A stretch of DNA of 64,000 bases from Sitta carolinensis (taxonomy: Eukaryota; Chordata; Aves; Passeriformes; Sittidae). Within the stretch, counting starts at the first letter, position 1. Each line of letters opens with the position of its first letter. The notes under the pieces were generated by a model. That model did no database searches and was not told the DNA's origin. It was given only the letters and a program-made list of their open reading frames with translations. This document shows positions 26,605 through 39,499 of the stretch, piece by piece. Location: NCBI GenBank assembly GCA_032173965.1, contig JAVUNC010000004.1, positions 64,416,501 to 64,480,500 on the forward strand, in the 5' to 3' direction. The translations under genes were made by a program, and so were the position numbers.

Positions 26605-27652
26605 GTTAAAAAGAAATCATGAATCATATAGTGATTAATACAGATCGTCCTTGCATACGGCTTACCTGTTGCATCTTCCTTCTGCACCACAATTGAGACA
26701 CTTTACTAAAAGGTTATATTTAAACCTTTGATTTTTTTCCCCTTTAAATTTCTTTCCCTTTAAAGAAGACACCCAAGGCAGCACTGCTGCATTTAGAGCT
26801 AAAAGCCTACAAAGGATTTCCAGGTAAGCAGCTGGGTTTGAGCATCTGGATTCACACAAGAAAACTTACAGAGAATTTTAAACATCAGTTTGATTAGATA
26901 AATGATTTCATATGATTTCATATGGCTCCAACCTGCTGGGAATTCCCCCTCTAAAGGCCTCACATTCCTGTATTGCAACAAATGAAGCCATCTTAAAATG
27001 ACTAAGAGTGAAAGTACTGTCCAGCAGTACACTCATGCTAAGTTCATAAAGCAGTTTAAGCTACAACACATGTATTCTATCTAATAAATTTGAACTGATG
27101 AAGTAAAATCCATACAATCCAGTGTAAAGGAGTTCTGCAGGAACATACAATGTGTGCATGTACGCAGATCTGAGGATTTTCCTAAGTCCTTGCAGTAATC
27201 CATCCTAAATGGAGGAAACAGACATATAGCAGAACAGACTGAAGAACAAAGAAAGCAAAAGAAAGCAAAGCAGCAAGTAAAAATGGCTTAAGACAACTTA
27301 AGTCCCCAGCATGCACCTAGGATTTAGATGGTGGTTATGTATTTAAATGTAATTCTCAAACCCAGGCACACTCCACACAATTTTTTCCCTTGGAATTCTC
27401 TGCGTTCTTCTAAAGATGATGAGAATTTTCCAAGTCACAATGAACTGGACAATTTGATGCCTAAATCGATTTCAGGATCCAGAAGACATATACTCTGCTA
27501 AAATATGTGAGGTGGCCAGTCTGGTTGGTATCCTCAAAGAGTTCGTGAAACTCTCCTGGAGCTCTGGGGTCTCTACAAATGTGGCAGCAAAGTTGCATTC
27601 TGCTCAGAGAGGGGACCTGCAGAGGAGCTCCTGCCTGTTCTCTCGCTCCACA

Positions 27653-28594
27653 TTATACCCTAAGGGTCACTAGACTTACATGTTGCCTTGAATTCAGGAC
27701 CATGCTAACTATCTCCTGAGACTGCTGCTGTATTTTGCTAAATAATTTTTCCATGGGAAACACAAGAGTGGTACTCAGAACAGATCTTAGAGACGATGAC
27801 TTTTTGCTCTTAGAGAGACACAAATAGTAAACTACAAAAGATTCCTGATTCCTCATAGATTTTCTTCCTGAGTCAATGTTTCTGGAATTTTTTCCTGCAT
27901 GTTTCAATAGATGCAATGAAAAATATTCTGCTTTGCTTTTCTTTAGTCTCTGAATCGAGATTTATTACAAGTTGTGAAAGTAATTGGTGTAAAAGCCTTT
28001 AAGCAGAGCAAATCACTGAACAAAGCCTTGTTCTTCCTATACAAATGCTCTAAGCAGTAACCTGCAGTACAAAAGATGGGCATCACTAGCTGTGCTTCTG
28101 GACATTTTTTTAAAAATACCCATGTCCTGCCCACATCTTTTTTAATGTAAGAGTTTGGAGTTGTGCTCTGAGAATTGCAGCTCCACAGGTTAAGGAGATC
28201 CTTCTGAAAGCCCAAGCAGATTTCATCTGGGCTCCAGAAAGGGGAAACTTTCAAAAAGCTGTCAAATCTCAGCAGTTCTTTATCTAGCATTCCAACCACT
28301 TTGCTAGTTTCAGGCAGCTGCCTCTAGATTTTAGGCAACCACATTCTTAAAGTGATGCAGGTTTTGAATTTTGTTTCGGTGCCCTCCATTGCCAGAAACA
28401 CCACAAAGGGAGACACGATGCCAATTCAGTGCTCTGAATTCACCAAGAGAAATGGACTGGAAATAATAAAGTAACAGATGGGTCTGACTTTGGCCAGTGC
28501 AGACTCTGAATTCACCCAAGAAGTAGCTTAAAGCATGGGAGGGCCCACCTCCAGATGGTGAAGAACCTTCATCTCCTCTAGATTCACTGGTCAT
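27653..28594 (-). other. cluster of three unrecognised reverse-strand reading frames
   Basis: Going down the reverse strand, frames of 87 (28594-28331), 118 (28299-27943) and 87 codons (27916-27653) follow each other within 940 bp, separated by small gaps and in different frames. No domain, repeat or known protein was recognised in any of them. A decayed gene copy with frameshifts is possible, but such clusters also arise by chance in non-coding DNA, and there is no poly-A tail or target duplication. Treated as non-coding. Confidence 0.2.
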
Positions 28595-29279
28595 TTCCTG
28601 TAATTACTGAATTAAACTACCTTCTTCGAGCCAAAGAAGATTAATTGTTGACTCAAACAAAAGTCGCTGCACAGTGCAGTAAAATTTTGCTGTCTGGATT
28701 TTGATTAAGAACAGTATGTTTCACCCAAATTTAAAAGTCTTTCCAGTATTAACTGTAAGAGGAATATTTTTTCTAATCTTGTTAAACTAGTGAAAATTAA
28801 GACTCTGACGATGTATAGATGATTTGTGGGTTTTTTTAAGAAAAGATCTTGAGTAGAGTTTCTAAAATGTCTCAGCAGTAGCAGTACAAATTTTGCTTCT
28901 GTTACTCATTTATTCACAGGAAATGGCTTTAAAGCACAGCAACACACCACAGATAGGATAATTAGGTACCGTATTTTGGCCTCTCACTGCAGGCTTTCCT
29001 CTAATATACCAAAAGAAGAATTTTCTTTTTTTCTTTTTTTTTTTTTTAATTTCAGAAACCTTCTACATCTCTTAACATCCGGAATAATAAACTGTCTTGC
29101 TACCTTTGCACAATCTGTAGCTCCCCAGTATCTGCAGGAAACCCACAAGAAAAACCTCATTTACGCACATATTCACCACAGTAAAATCATGTGGTCGGCT
29201 AGGTGAAAATAACAACTGAAGCCTGATGCAGCTGGAATACATTTGAAATATAAAAACATAAAACAACCTGCTCCTCAGC

Positions 29280-29720
29280 ATTATTTTTCTAGAAAAATTT
29301 ATCTTTTATTGCATTTTATTATAAATATATAATCTATACACACAAAGATATAATTTTAAAAAACAAGTATAAAAAGCCCCAGAATGTTACAATTATTTTA
29401 ATGTGAATTTCAAAAATCAATTGCAATGTAAAATGTGCATGTTCTGGAAGAACTCAAATGTAATTTAGTCATTCTGTGATATTATAATCCTTTATGTCAA
29501 CAGAAACCTTCTGTGCTTGTTCAAACTTGTCTACTCTTGAACTTCCTGAAATTGATGTTTGACCTTTTCTGGGTTTAAAATCTACACATACAACAATTTA
29601 TATCCATAACTGCACATTTTATAAAAACATGCTATCACAAAAATCAATTACACCCTATTTTAATTTAATGCATAACTTATTAGGTGATATCTTTAGACAA
29701 ATATTTTTAGTCATATAAGG
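29280..29720 (-). other. AT-rich tract with reverse-strand polyadenylation-type motifs
   Basis: Very AT-rich. On the reverse strand AATAAAATGCAATAAAAG lies near 29305-29325, giving two overlapping AATAAA signals. This would suit the end of a reverse-strand 3' untranslated region, but no coding exon was recognised upstream (at higher coordinates), and AATAAA is expected by chance in sequence of this composition. Confidence 0.2.
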
Positions 29721-30724
29721 AAGTTTCACACTAAATTTAGTTTGTTGAGTGCCACTGATCAAGACCTCTGTCCTTACAACATAAAGCACTTCTGTCAGAG
29801 CTTTATAGCCAACATATGTACAAAAAGCACATAGCTTCGGAACATATCAAGTTCAGGCACATTACTTCTCAATTCTGAACAAAAGAGTAAGGAGGGGTGA
29901 ACCACTGCTGTCCAAACAAAAGCCAAGAATGTTTTCTGGGGTTTGAGAAGGTTACACTAAATTTGCTTGTTTGTTTTCTTTCAGTTTTATGCACTATGGC
30001 ACTTCCTAGATTCAGGCAGAAGCTCAAATACAGTGCTAAGAGTAGAGCTCTTCCTCTGCTACTGTATTTCTGCTCTGATGAGAAACAGGAAATACCAGCA
30101 GTCTCATGAGAGTTCCTGCTCTCTGCAGATCCCCAGCTCAAATGGGGATTGTTACACAAACCCAGCTGAGCCTGAAAACTTTTTGAAATTGTGAGACACA
30201 AAAAATCCTAGCAGAATTCAGTAGTTTTATCATTTGAAGACACTCATAAACACGTAGTGAAATAATACTGTTTATCTGACATGGCTACAAGAAGCCTTAA
30301 TTATTAACATTGAATGGAAATATTTCCAGGTCTATATAAAAATATTTAAAATATGCTTTAACAAATAAATAAAAATAAACATTTTAAAACAGGGATTCAT
30401 GTCTTTACCTTGCAATAGCTTCAAGGGACTAGATTTTTCATTTTTCACAGGTGTCTTTTCATACCTTTTCTGACAAGCAGAATCATTCAAATCTTACCAT
30501 TAAGTACACGGAACCTTGGCCTCTGTGAAGTCCAGTTTTCAAATCCTTGATTAAAAGTTCCAAAATTCAAAAGGTATTCAACTTCAATTAACAACAAGAG
30601 AATTCATGAGCAGAGTGGCTATACTGGTGCCAAAAGTAAGGCTGGCAACAGCCAACAGCAGTTGCTTAGAGTATAAAAAAGACAAACAGAGTGATCCTTT
30701 CTCTAGAAGGATTTTGGCAATCTA

Positions 30725-31330
30725 GTAAGGGACCTTCTGAGACAGAAGGCGTATTTGGGTCATTATGTTTACTGGCAATATGAATCTTAAATTTCATTTT
30801 GAAAACAATCATATTTTTGGCCTCAGGATCTTGAGGCGATGAATTCAACAAGTTAACTATGCATTGTGTGAAAGAGTGCTTCCTTTGTTTTGCTTTCAGA
30901 GTTCCTGTGTTACAAAGTGCATAATGATTCCTTATGCGCCTCCTCTGTGATTTTATTACGCTTTTTCCCTCAACTCACCTCTGGTCTTTTTCCACACCAG
31001 AGGGATCTCTCCTAACCTATTAACTCCCTGTGTTTCACACACCTTACCATGCTTCAGACCCCTTAATTTTGTACTTCATATCCTAATAAATCTGACTTTC
31101 TGAATTGCAGTAACTGTGACTGCAATAATGTTCAAGATGTGAGCATATCCTGGATTTATTTAGTGGTGTAATGACTCTGTTTATTTTATTCTCCACTGTT
31201 TTCCTCATTCTTTTCTTGGCTTTGGCTAGTCATATGTGAGCTGATGCTTTCAGAGGACTGCCCAAGGAGTCCAAGACATCTTTCCTTCAAAGTATGCTCA
31301 CTTAGAATTGATTGCTTTGAAAACATAATT
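30725..31330 (-). mobile_element. ancient CR1 LINE relic
   Basis: On the reverse strand this follows the 3' half of the old CR1 group known from turtles, crocodilians and birds. In sense order it has TTCAAGATGTG-type and GGATTTATTTAGTGG-type segments (in reverse complement near 31130-31170), the TTTCACACAATGCATAGTTAA block (about 30855-30875) and a degenerate version of the AACTCATTGCC and AGGCCAAAA blocks further downstream. The short reverse reading frame at 30666-30851 is only this 3' region. Divergence is high and there are many small deletions. Weak similarity may continue to about 31560. Confidence 0.7.
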
Positions 31331-33529
31331 GAGGTTGCCTCCCACCCTCATACATTACAGATATTAAGACTCACAAGTAATCTTTTTACCCACAGCTAAG
31401 GATCACAAAGTCCTCTGGCAACCAGCCCTAGCTCTGGCCATCCTGAATGATATTTGATTATTGGAAAATTTCTTCATATCCTTGTTCCTCCACTTTTTTG
31501 AGTTTCCTTATGAATAGCTGGACATTTTTCCAGCACATACTCTCATGAGACTCCAATGGAAATCTCCCAACAACATGAAAACCTACTCATATTTTGACCA
31601 TTATCCTTGAAGGGATCTATTTTGCAGAAGTTTTGCCTTTTCACAAACCATTGTGAAGAACTTTGTGAACATTTATTTTTAAGTACAAGTATGCTTGACT
31701 CATTAGACCACCACCATCCACATGCTGTTGACTCTTTCCAAGAAGCTCAATACATGAGCAGCAGTTGCTTCCCTGTACAGAAGGGTTTTGGTGTTGGGTA
31801 TCAGTTCCATTCATTATAATGATTTATAAAGATTTTACTGGTAATGCTGGTAATGAAGACAGAGTCCTTAGGTTGCCAGAGCACACAAGGACTTCTAAAG
31901 TGTGCTGTCACATTTTCCTCCTTAACCTCCTCAGATTAACTCAGGGTACCTGCTACAAGTGGCATGTTACACACAGTTCTTAGTTCACTGCTTTAATATC
32001 TAAACTCTTTTAAAACTCCAGGGTGGTTCTGGTAAGCTGACTACTCATACTCATAATTTAAAAAAAAAAATTAATTTCTTTTAAATACAGTGATAGACTG
32101 GCATTAAAAGAAAATAAAATAAACAACCAAAAAATAAGCAACAAAACAACCCTACAGGTTTCCTACAAATGCAATCCTATAGATATCTTTGCTATTCTCC
32201 TACAGAGCTGCATCTTCCCATAGCTTCTTGATGGCACCTATTCTAGAGACTGGATTTTGTATGAATAGCTTAGAAAAGCCATTTTCTATGACTGTAAAAC
32301 ATGAAGATGAAGACTATCACGAAAGCAGCTAGACTAGGTCTTAAGACAATTATTTATTTTGAGAAAAAGACTAAGCTAGGCTTAGTCACTGACAAAAGAA
32401 GCTAACACAGTCTGTGGAGAGCTTCAGTGAAGCAGCAAGCACAGGCAAAACTTCTATCCTATCCTCATCCCACTGAAAGAACCCCTCAGACAGAGAGCAC
32501 TACCAGATCAATACATTTTCAAAGGAAGCTCCTAAAATTCTTAAGAGCTTTGTAATTGTGACTGATGTTCAAATAATTTGATACAAAGATTTTCAGTCAT
32601 AAAGAGGTTTTGGAGGAAGAACATAGAACACAAGAATATACCCACCAAACCAGAAGAGATGGTCAGAGTAGGTCCTGTGATTACTATTCTATTTGCAGTA
32701 GCACTCAGCTGACCTACTGCAGATTCAGAATAAAAGATTATGGAAAAGTTCAAAATTTGAGTCTCTTCTTAACTTTCTAAATCTCTTTTAGAAAGTTTTT
32801 TGTATTCTTAGTTTGTGTTATTTTGAATCCTCATTAATTCTAGACTATTCTGCTTAGTGGAAATCCATTCTACATAGAAAATTTCAAATCTGCTATTATT
32901 TTTTAATTTATTTTAAATATACTGCCTTAAAAAGCCATTATCCTGGGGTTTATATTACGAGAAAAGATATGCAAATATGTAACTATCTCACTTATCACTT
33001 TTACCTCAAATGTCTTAAATCTAATCAGTTCACATGCTAAACTTGAATCAATCATTATTTAATTATTTTAATTTCACTGCATTCAGTTTTTGGCTCAGTT
33101 TTTAGAACAAGACATATTAACACATGTTCTATGATAATTTGTATTCCCCAGAAATACTAATGAGTTAGCAGAGATTACAAAAAAGCCTCTGAACACTTCT
33201 GCCTCAGGGTTTAAAGGTCCACAGCTCCAGGTATTTTTGACCAGATTTAGAAAACATAGGATCTGGATGATTGCTTCCAAATTAGACTTTGGGAATGTTC
33301 CACTTTCTCTGCTCAGTATTCTCCTACTGGTCCATTTCCTTCACTTTTCTCCTGTTCATATTCACATTTGACGTTGTTTCCACTCCACAAGCATGCAGAA
33401 TTTTACAATGTACTCTTTCTTCTGTCACTTTATACAAGTCCTGCACAAAAATACAACTCTAAAGACCTTTTCATAACGCTGTTACAGACTGTCATTTTAA
33501 CAGCATCATTTGTCATCTGAGTAATGTCC
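31331..33529. other. non-genic AT-rich sequence
   Basis: The first 200 bp may still belong to the old CR1 relic. The rest shows no gene or repeat family. An 11-bp-arm hairpin at 32771-32797 is listed separately. Confidence 0.5.
32771..32797. repeat. perfect inverted repeat, 11-bp arms, 5-nt loop
   Basis: AACTTTCTAAA at 32771-32781, loop TCTCT, and the exact reverse complement at 32787-32797. It is short and AT-rich, probably without function. Confidence 0.8.
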
Positions 33530-35100
33530 CTGGTGCAAGACGGCGTTAGCGCGCATCCCAGCCTGTAACAAATCCTGTCAGGCAGGGCTGATAAGGTCCC
33601 TTCAGCTGCAGACTGTTCAGCCTGTATTAGACACATCACATTAGGCCAGCATACTGTCAATATTCCCCTGGTCCCTGCAGGCTGTGGAACTCCAGTCTGC
33701 GTGCTCTAGAATATTTCCTGCACTTAGTTTTCCTGCGTGTCCCCCAGGTCAGGCTTCCAGGCAAGGGCTGGCAGCATACGTGTCCTCCCGACAGCCTCTG
33801 AGGACTCTGCTGCTGGGATCCATCCTTCAGGAACATGTCAGGCTGAGCCATTATGTGCATGCACTTCCCTGTTGTAGATGGGTTTTAGATTAATATCGGA
33901 CATTTTTTCAGGTGAGGTCATAGGACTCTTGAGAGACAAGAAATCCAGTCCAAACCCATCCCTAATATTGCCAAGAGTTTCTCCTCCGTATCATGGGATT
34001 TATCTTCCATGCAGCATACTTTCCTCTTTCCTGGCTGACTCCACAGAGTCCCTATCATAATAAAAATATTATCTCTGTTTTTCTGCCTTTCCTATGCTTC
34101 CTGCCTGAGAGCTTCCCTGGATAAGTCAACACAGGGTGTGACAGGGTTTCTGCAGTTATGGCCCTGGGCACAGCACCCTCTGCAGCCCATCCTCCTCCTC
34201 ACACAGCTGCTCGCAGGTGGCCTCTTGGCTCGGCCAGCTCACACGGGGACTAGCTGGCATCCTGCTGTACCTCCACTGACTCGAGAGCTGCGTTCGCAGG
34301 TGTGCTGTCCTTAGTGACCAAACACACTGTCATGAGGGCAGCTGTGAAAAGATGGCCTCGATAAAAGCTTTTAGCTGCCCCTCCAGCCATCCACTGGAGC
34401 TTGCCAGAAGTTCGGGTTTTGAGACTCTGCATTAGACCATCATTTCTTTGTCTTCCTCTCTGGGGGATTTCCACACTCAAACCACTGTCCCCAGCAGAGC
34501 TTTTGGAGAAGACTGACTTCATGGAGGATGTGGCTATCTCATTGTTGTAAGTCAGGACAATTCAAGCTTTTCCACCACTGTAGACAAAGCTGAACGCAGA
34601 GGAGGCAGGGTAACTGCCCTCAGCTCCATGCCCCATCCTGCCACCACAATGCAACACGACCTCCCCTTTAGCTGCAAGAGGTGGAGAGAGGACCATGCAG
34701 CTGAGCACCCACATTGCAGGGCTACCAGCACCCAGGAATGTAGATTTTGCTTGGGCTGCTAGGTGAGAAGCTTGTCTAGGAGAACTGCTCTGCTGCTGTT
34801 ATTGCCACATCGAAGTAACGTGGTTACGGGGTCGAACTGCTCAAGATGAGACTCACTCTCTGTCCTTTTTTTAAGGATGTGATTTGGCCACTCCTCTTTG
34901 TCTCTGCAGACACCAGTTGTACTCTGACCATGCCACAGTTTCCATGTCTTCCCATCTGCATCCAAGGGACTGAAGCTCGATGATCCTGCACGATGTCTGT
35001 CTGACAAAGGAGCCTGACAGCATCCAGCTGAGTCCACACACGTGGAAACATCCTCGATCCACAAGAAACAGTTCCCTCCAAATTGCATGAGAACTTCTTA
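33530..35100 (-). other. GC-richer island with unrecognised protein-like reverse-strand frames
   Basis: About 1.6 kb with clearly higher GC and more CpG than the flanks (for example GCGCGCAT near 33549, and several TCGA and CGAAG sites). The reverse strand carries frames of 109 (35088-34759), 90 (34522-34250) and 67 codons (33860-33657), rich in polar residues. Their amino-acid texture resembles protein more than the AT-rich background does, but none matches a family I know. Alternative frames of 101 and 95 codons overlap the first. There is no adjacent poly-A tail in the right orientation: the 39-T run at 35349 lies on the wrong side for a reverse-strand retrocopy of this block. Candidates are a decayed gene or retrocopy, an old LTR element or a non-coding RNA exon. 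GC richness alone lengthens open frames. Confidence 0.3.
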
Positions 35101-35346
35101 CAACAGATAAAATGTAAAAGCAACAGCACAGTGAGGATGATGGTATTATTTTATTCAATAAATAGATGGTACTATGCCGTGTATTACAATACTACAATGA
35201 AATGGATAGGTAAAACAGGTGCTTAAGGAGAAAAGTGTAGATCTGAGAATTTAAAGACATAATCTGCAAACCTGAATTTTAGTCCCTGGACCCCTTTTGC
35301 AAAGCTGAACAGAAATAATGACAGTGGTTTCAAGTTTAGTTTCTTG

Positions 35347-35348
<2 letters not shown>

Positions 35349-35387
<39 letters not shown>
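35349..35387. repeat. T39 homopolymer
   Basis: 39 consecutive T, the longest homopolymer in the window. The flanks show no retrocopy signature: the AATAAA just to its right is on the forward strand and so points the wrong way. Its true length is uncertain in any assembly. Confidence 0.9.
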
Positions 35388-36589
35388 CCTTTAAATTGAC
35401 AATAAAACCATAAAAGTCGTATGGCAGAGAAAAAAAATTAGTCTTGGGCTACAGACCCTCTCAAGACTCCACATTTTTGCCTCTACAGACCTGTATTACA
35501 TTGTGATCAATTATGACAGAAGAGGAAAAAATGCAGGCACTATTATCTGTAATTTATTTAGTGTATACAAGTCATAAGAAAAACGCCATATGAACTGCTG
35601 TTTCCTTATCTTTTGTATATCAACCTACATTCTGTCAGAAGCCTAAATTTTATGAGAAAGCATTAAAAGCAATTTTGCAAAAGGTCATAATTACAACAAC
35701 AGCCAGCATTTCCTAACTAACCTTGGGAACACTTCAGTAAATCTCAATATTCAGTAGATGACATCTCTCTATTAACAGATACAAAAAACGTCCTGCTTTT
35801 CCTAACATGTGTGTGCCACACATGGAAGCAATTTCCTGTTACAGTATTATGTGGACTATGAAAAAGGACACATTCACTTCCAGGAGGCCTGACTGAAATC
35901 TTTTCTTGTGTTTTCCAGTAGGCCTGGATACATGACACAGAAGCTCTGAGTATCAGACCTTTTATGTCCTATTTATTATCCCTTTAATAGGAACAGATCT
36001 GTAGCATGATGAGACACATTAGCAAGGTCATATATGCTTTTTTTTAGCAGGAGACAAGCATTATTTTCCAACTGCAACTTATATGTTAACAGACATAATT
36101 TTCAATCATGAAAAGAATTTTTGGTAATGAATGCTACCTATTTAAGTAGCAGTTTATTTACAGTCTTTAAGCTTTGTAAATACAATTATTCTAGCTTGCA
36201 AGCAAAGGCTAATCAATTAAACTGATGACATTTAAAACAAGAGTGTTAGTCAGAAATAAATTGGGGAATTCTGATACAACTCATGCTGCCATGACTTTAA
36301 ATATCTCAGCCTTTAGGATCAGATTGTATCTTCTGTTTTGTTTGTCCTATACTCTTTAAGAGAAACCAAAACTTGAAGATGAATAAAATAAGTTCAGAGT
36401 GTTGCACCTTCAGAAAAAAATGTGCAGAATAGAACCGCAGCTTTCCAGGAGGGAATTTACTTAGTACAAGTCACAAAATGGTGGAAAACAGTGTTATAAT
36501 CGCATTTAATAATGATTTATTTGTACAGAATAAGATGCCTGAAAGACTTTATAAAAACACACAGCAGAATAAACAGTAATTTTTCTGGG

Positions 36590-36850
36590 AAAAGAGATGA
36601 GATGGATAGTTCTGACCACATCCCCCTGTGCTCCTTCCAGCTTGGCTCTGTCTGCCAGGTGAGGAGCTCGCAACGCTGCAGCTGCAGATGCAGTTACAAG
36701 ACAAACCTGTGCCTGGGCTGGATGGAGGAGGAAAACAGGACAAGGTGCCTCATGGATCAAAGCACTTCTGGTGCTCAGGGCTGTGTTCACACATAGTGCT
36801 ACTAACACAACACGTAGCTGCAGCAAATCCAGTGGCAAAGCATGCCTGCT
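36590..36850. other. GC-richer block with splice-like signals
   Basis: A forward frame at 36512-36796 (94 codons) includes a cysteine-rich stretch, while a 129-codon reverse frame overlaps it completely. Forward-strand CTCCTTCCAG near 36631-36640 resembles an acceptor, and CCAGGTGAGG near 36656-36665 resembles a strong donor, which would bound an exon of only 18 bp. The fully overlapping antisense frame and the tiny implied exon make real coding unlikely. I recognise no protein. Confidence 0.2.
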
Positions 36851-37333
36851 GTAAATCCAGATGAGATGATGCTTGTGCTTAAGAGTGAGATGCAAATAGT
36901 AACAATAAAGTGCTAAATATAACCTTAAAAGAATTTGGAAAGAAGGAAACTGAGAGAGATATTTCTAACTATAGAGAATGGGATTTAACGCATTTAATTA
37001 TTTATAGTAAAGAGGTGAAGAAAAACTTACAGGACTTAAAGAAAGCACTATGGTCTGTTATGTGAGTATTCTTATGAATTACTAAGTGGCATATAAATTG
37101 GAAAAGATGTCATTTGGGTGCTTTTAAAAATCACCAAACTTACTAAGTCTAGGACGCACAGTCTGTCTATAAACTAATTGCAAGCAGGCTGCATCACATT
37201 CTTTCTCATAAACTTGCACATCACAGAGCCAAATTTAGGTTAGTTGTGAAGCTGGAGACAAATGCAAAAGGATTTCAGTTGCTGAGAAATGTTTCGCTTT
37301 ACTAAAAAAAAAAACCTCAGAAAAAACAGAAGG

Positions 37334-37359
<26 letters not shown>
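37334..37359. repeat. A26 homopolymer
   Basis: 26 consecutive A within a longer A/G-rich tract of about 37301-37378. No upstream AATAAA at a proper distance and no evident retrocopy. Confidence 0.9.
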
Positions 37360-37364
<5 letters not shown>

Positions 37365-39499
37365 GGGAAAAAAGAAGCATCTCCGGAGGTTTACTGCTAG
37401 CTTAGTTTCTGGTTTGTGTCAACTTGTTTATATCAGCTGCTGATTTGCGTCACTGGCTTGGCTTTGTGGTTGTATCTGGGGCCTGATGGACACCCTGGTG
37501 CATTAAGAAATTCACCACAACAGTACAGCATGTTAAGATCAGATAGCACAGCCTAATGTTGTTTTCTTAAGCGCACACCACACACAACCCTACTAAGAAG
37601 TTACTGCAGGCAGCTAAGAGAGCTGAACTCTAGGTTTGATGCAAACCAGCTTTAAATTCAGATTATAGGAAGACGTCCATGTAGCACTAAAAAAGAGTAT
37701 ACTACATATTTTTAGGGCTACCAAAAGTTGTACATAATTTTTTTTTTAAATTGATTTCTAGGAATCAAAATACCTTATATGTCTTCATTTCCTCTAAGTT
37801 TTTAGTAGAGGCACCTTGAGCCTCTGCATACTTACTGTGCCGTGCAGGGAAATTTTTATTTTGAGATGTGAAATATCATTTTATCAGTGAATAAATCTGT
37901 GAAATATTATTTTATCTATTATTTTAATTTTTTTCAATTTTAAAAAGTAAATCCTGAATATTTAAGCTTTCAACTTTTCTGACCATTTGTATTATTGCCC
38001 ACAATGTAATTTAGATGCTCTGCCTACACCACATAGGGTGCCCATACCGAAGTCAAAGTTACACTTTAAGGTTTGTGTCCATGATAGGATGGCATGTGTT
38101 CACACATACAGACCTGCCTACTTAAAATGTCTATCTAACTGAAAGCTCCAGGAATGATGCCTTCCTCCTATTCCAGATGCACAAAGTTTAAAACACTAAT
38201 CAGGGACTACTGGAATTCTGAGGGCAGACTTCCATAAGGTTTTGACTTTAGCTGAGGTTTTGATTCACATTTTCTATTCAAGCTTCCAGAAAAAAGCCTT
38301 ACAATTCTTTCTATTTTTGTGATAGTTCATAGAAGGTCTAGTGAACAAGCAAAGAGAATACACCTTAACAGACATACTTAATAAGACAAAAAATAAATGT
38401 TTTCAAACTCACATCTGCTTTACACAAACTTCCTTTAAGAAACATCAACTCCAAGAGCCTCAAAATATTCCACAAGCATGTTCCTGAAATAAAACATGGG
38501 TTTTCTGTTTAAAAATGACAAATTTGATCAAATTTATATTAAGACATTAAAATTACTTCCAGTACAAATATTACAGTTAAAATCTCTTGACCAATATGTT
38601 TTACTTCTCTTTTTCTTTCTGAAAACTTAAAAATACTTGGCTTGTTGTCCAATTTGGGATGAAGACAGATTTTGAAATCTTGAATTCTTAAGTGAAGCAG
38701 AATGATTATCCCCTAGGTTGTACTGATAATATACCATATTTTAGCTTGAGGAGCTGCCGTTCTAGACACTACCCAGTGAATCCAGGAAGACCCACCAAAG
38801 TAAAAAAACAAAAACTTGCAAAGAACAATAATCCAATTTTTAAACAATGGGTCCATGAACAATCCAGGGAAAAGCACATTCTAGTCTGCATAGTCTAGAG
38901 GTATTTTTCAGAAACGTATGGTTCACTACAGCAGAATGAGTACAACAGTAGTGATGCTGCCTGCACAGAAAATGGAAGTGAATATCACAAGAGGTGCTAC
39001 AGCAGCTCTACACTTCCCAAAATATTCTACAATGCAGGAGTTACTCATTTAGTAGTGAGTATAATTTTCTGAAAGGATGTGCAGTACTGCCTGTATGAAG
39101 TAAAAAAAGGTGACCTCCCTATCTGTCCAAGCACAAAATGCCCATTCTCATCCTGAGGAACTTCCCCCTTCTCCCCCTCTCCTGTGGGGGACACAAAGCA
39201 TCATATTGCATCCTGACTGACAGGATATTCACCTACAGTCATCACTTTTGATAGATACTTTTTCAAGAGGAGCTGGAACATATGGTGTCAATGAGAAATT
39301 TATCACTTGGCAGCTTGGTTTGCTGAGTTTGACCTGCATTTTGAAGTAAATAGCAGATTCTGTACAGAATTGTAATGATTTACTCTTTCAGAAGTATAAT
39401 GCAACAGCAAATGCTAGAGACAGTTTTCACTGAGTCTGTATTACATCCCTGTTAGAACATGGTTGAGAGAAGCAAAGGAGTTTTGATTTCATTCAACAG

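Larger units (their letters stand above)
17816..30724. other. non-genic AT-rich sequence
   Basis: Nearly 13 kb in which I recognise no gene and no interspersed repeat apart from the microsatellites and hairpins listed separately. Reading frames reach 118 codons (27943-28299, reverse). A 12-bp perfect palindrome ATTGTTAACAAT lies at 22854-22865 and could be an HNF1-like site or chance. Confidence 0.5.

Noticed and set aside
36656..36665. Strong splice-donor-like CCAGGTGAGG with an acceptor-like site just upstream
   Set aside because: The exon between them would be 18 bp, no neighbouring exon was found, and such motifs are common by chance.
37301..37378. A-rich tract as a retrocopy tail
   Set aside because: No polyadenylation signal at a suitable distance, no upstream cDNA-like sequence and no target duplication.
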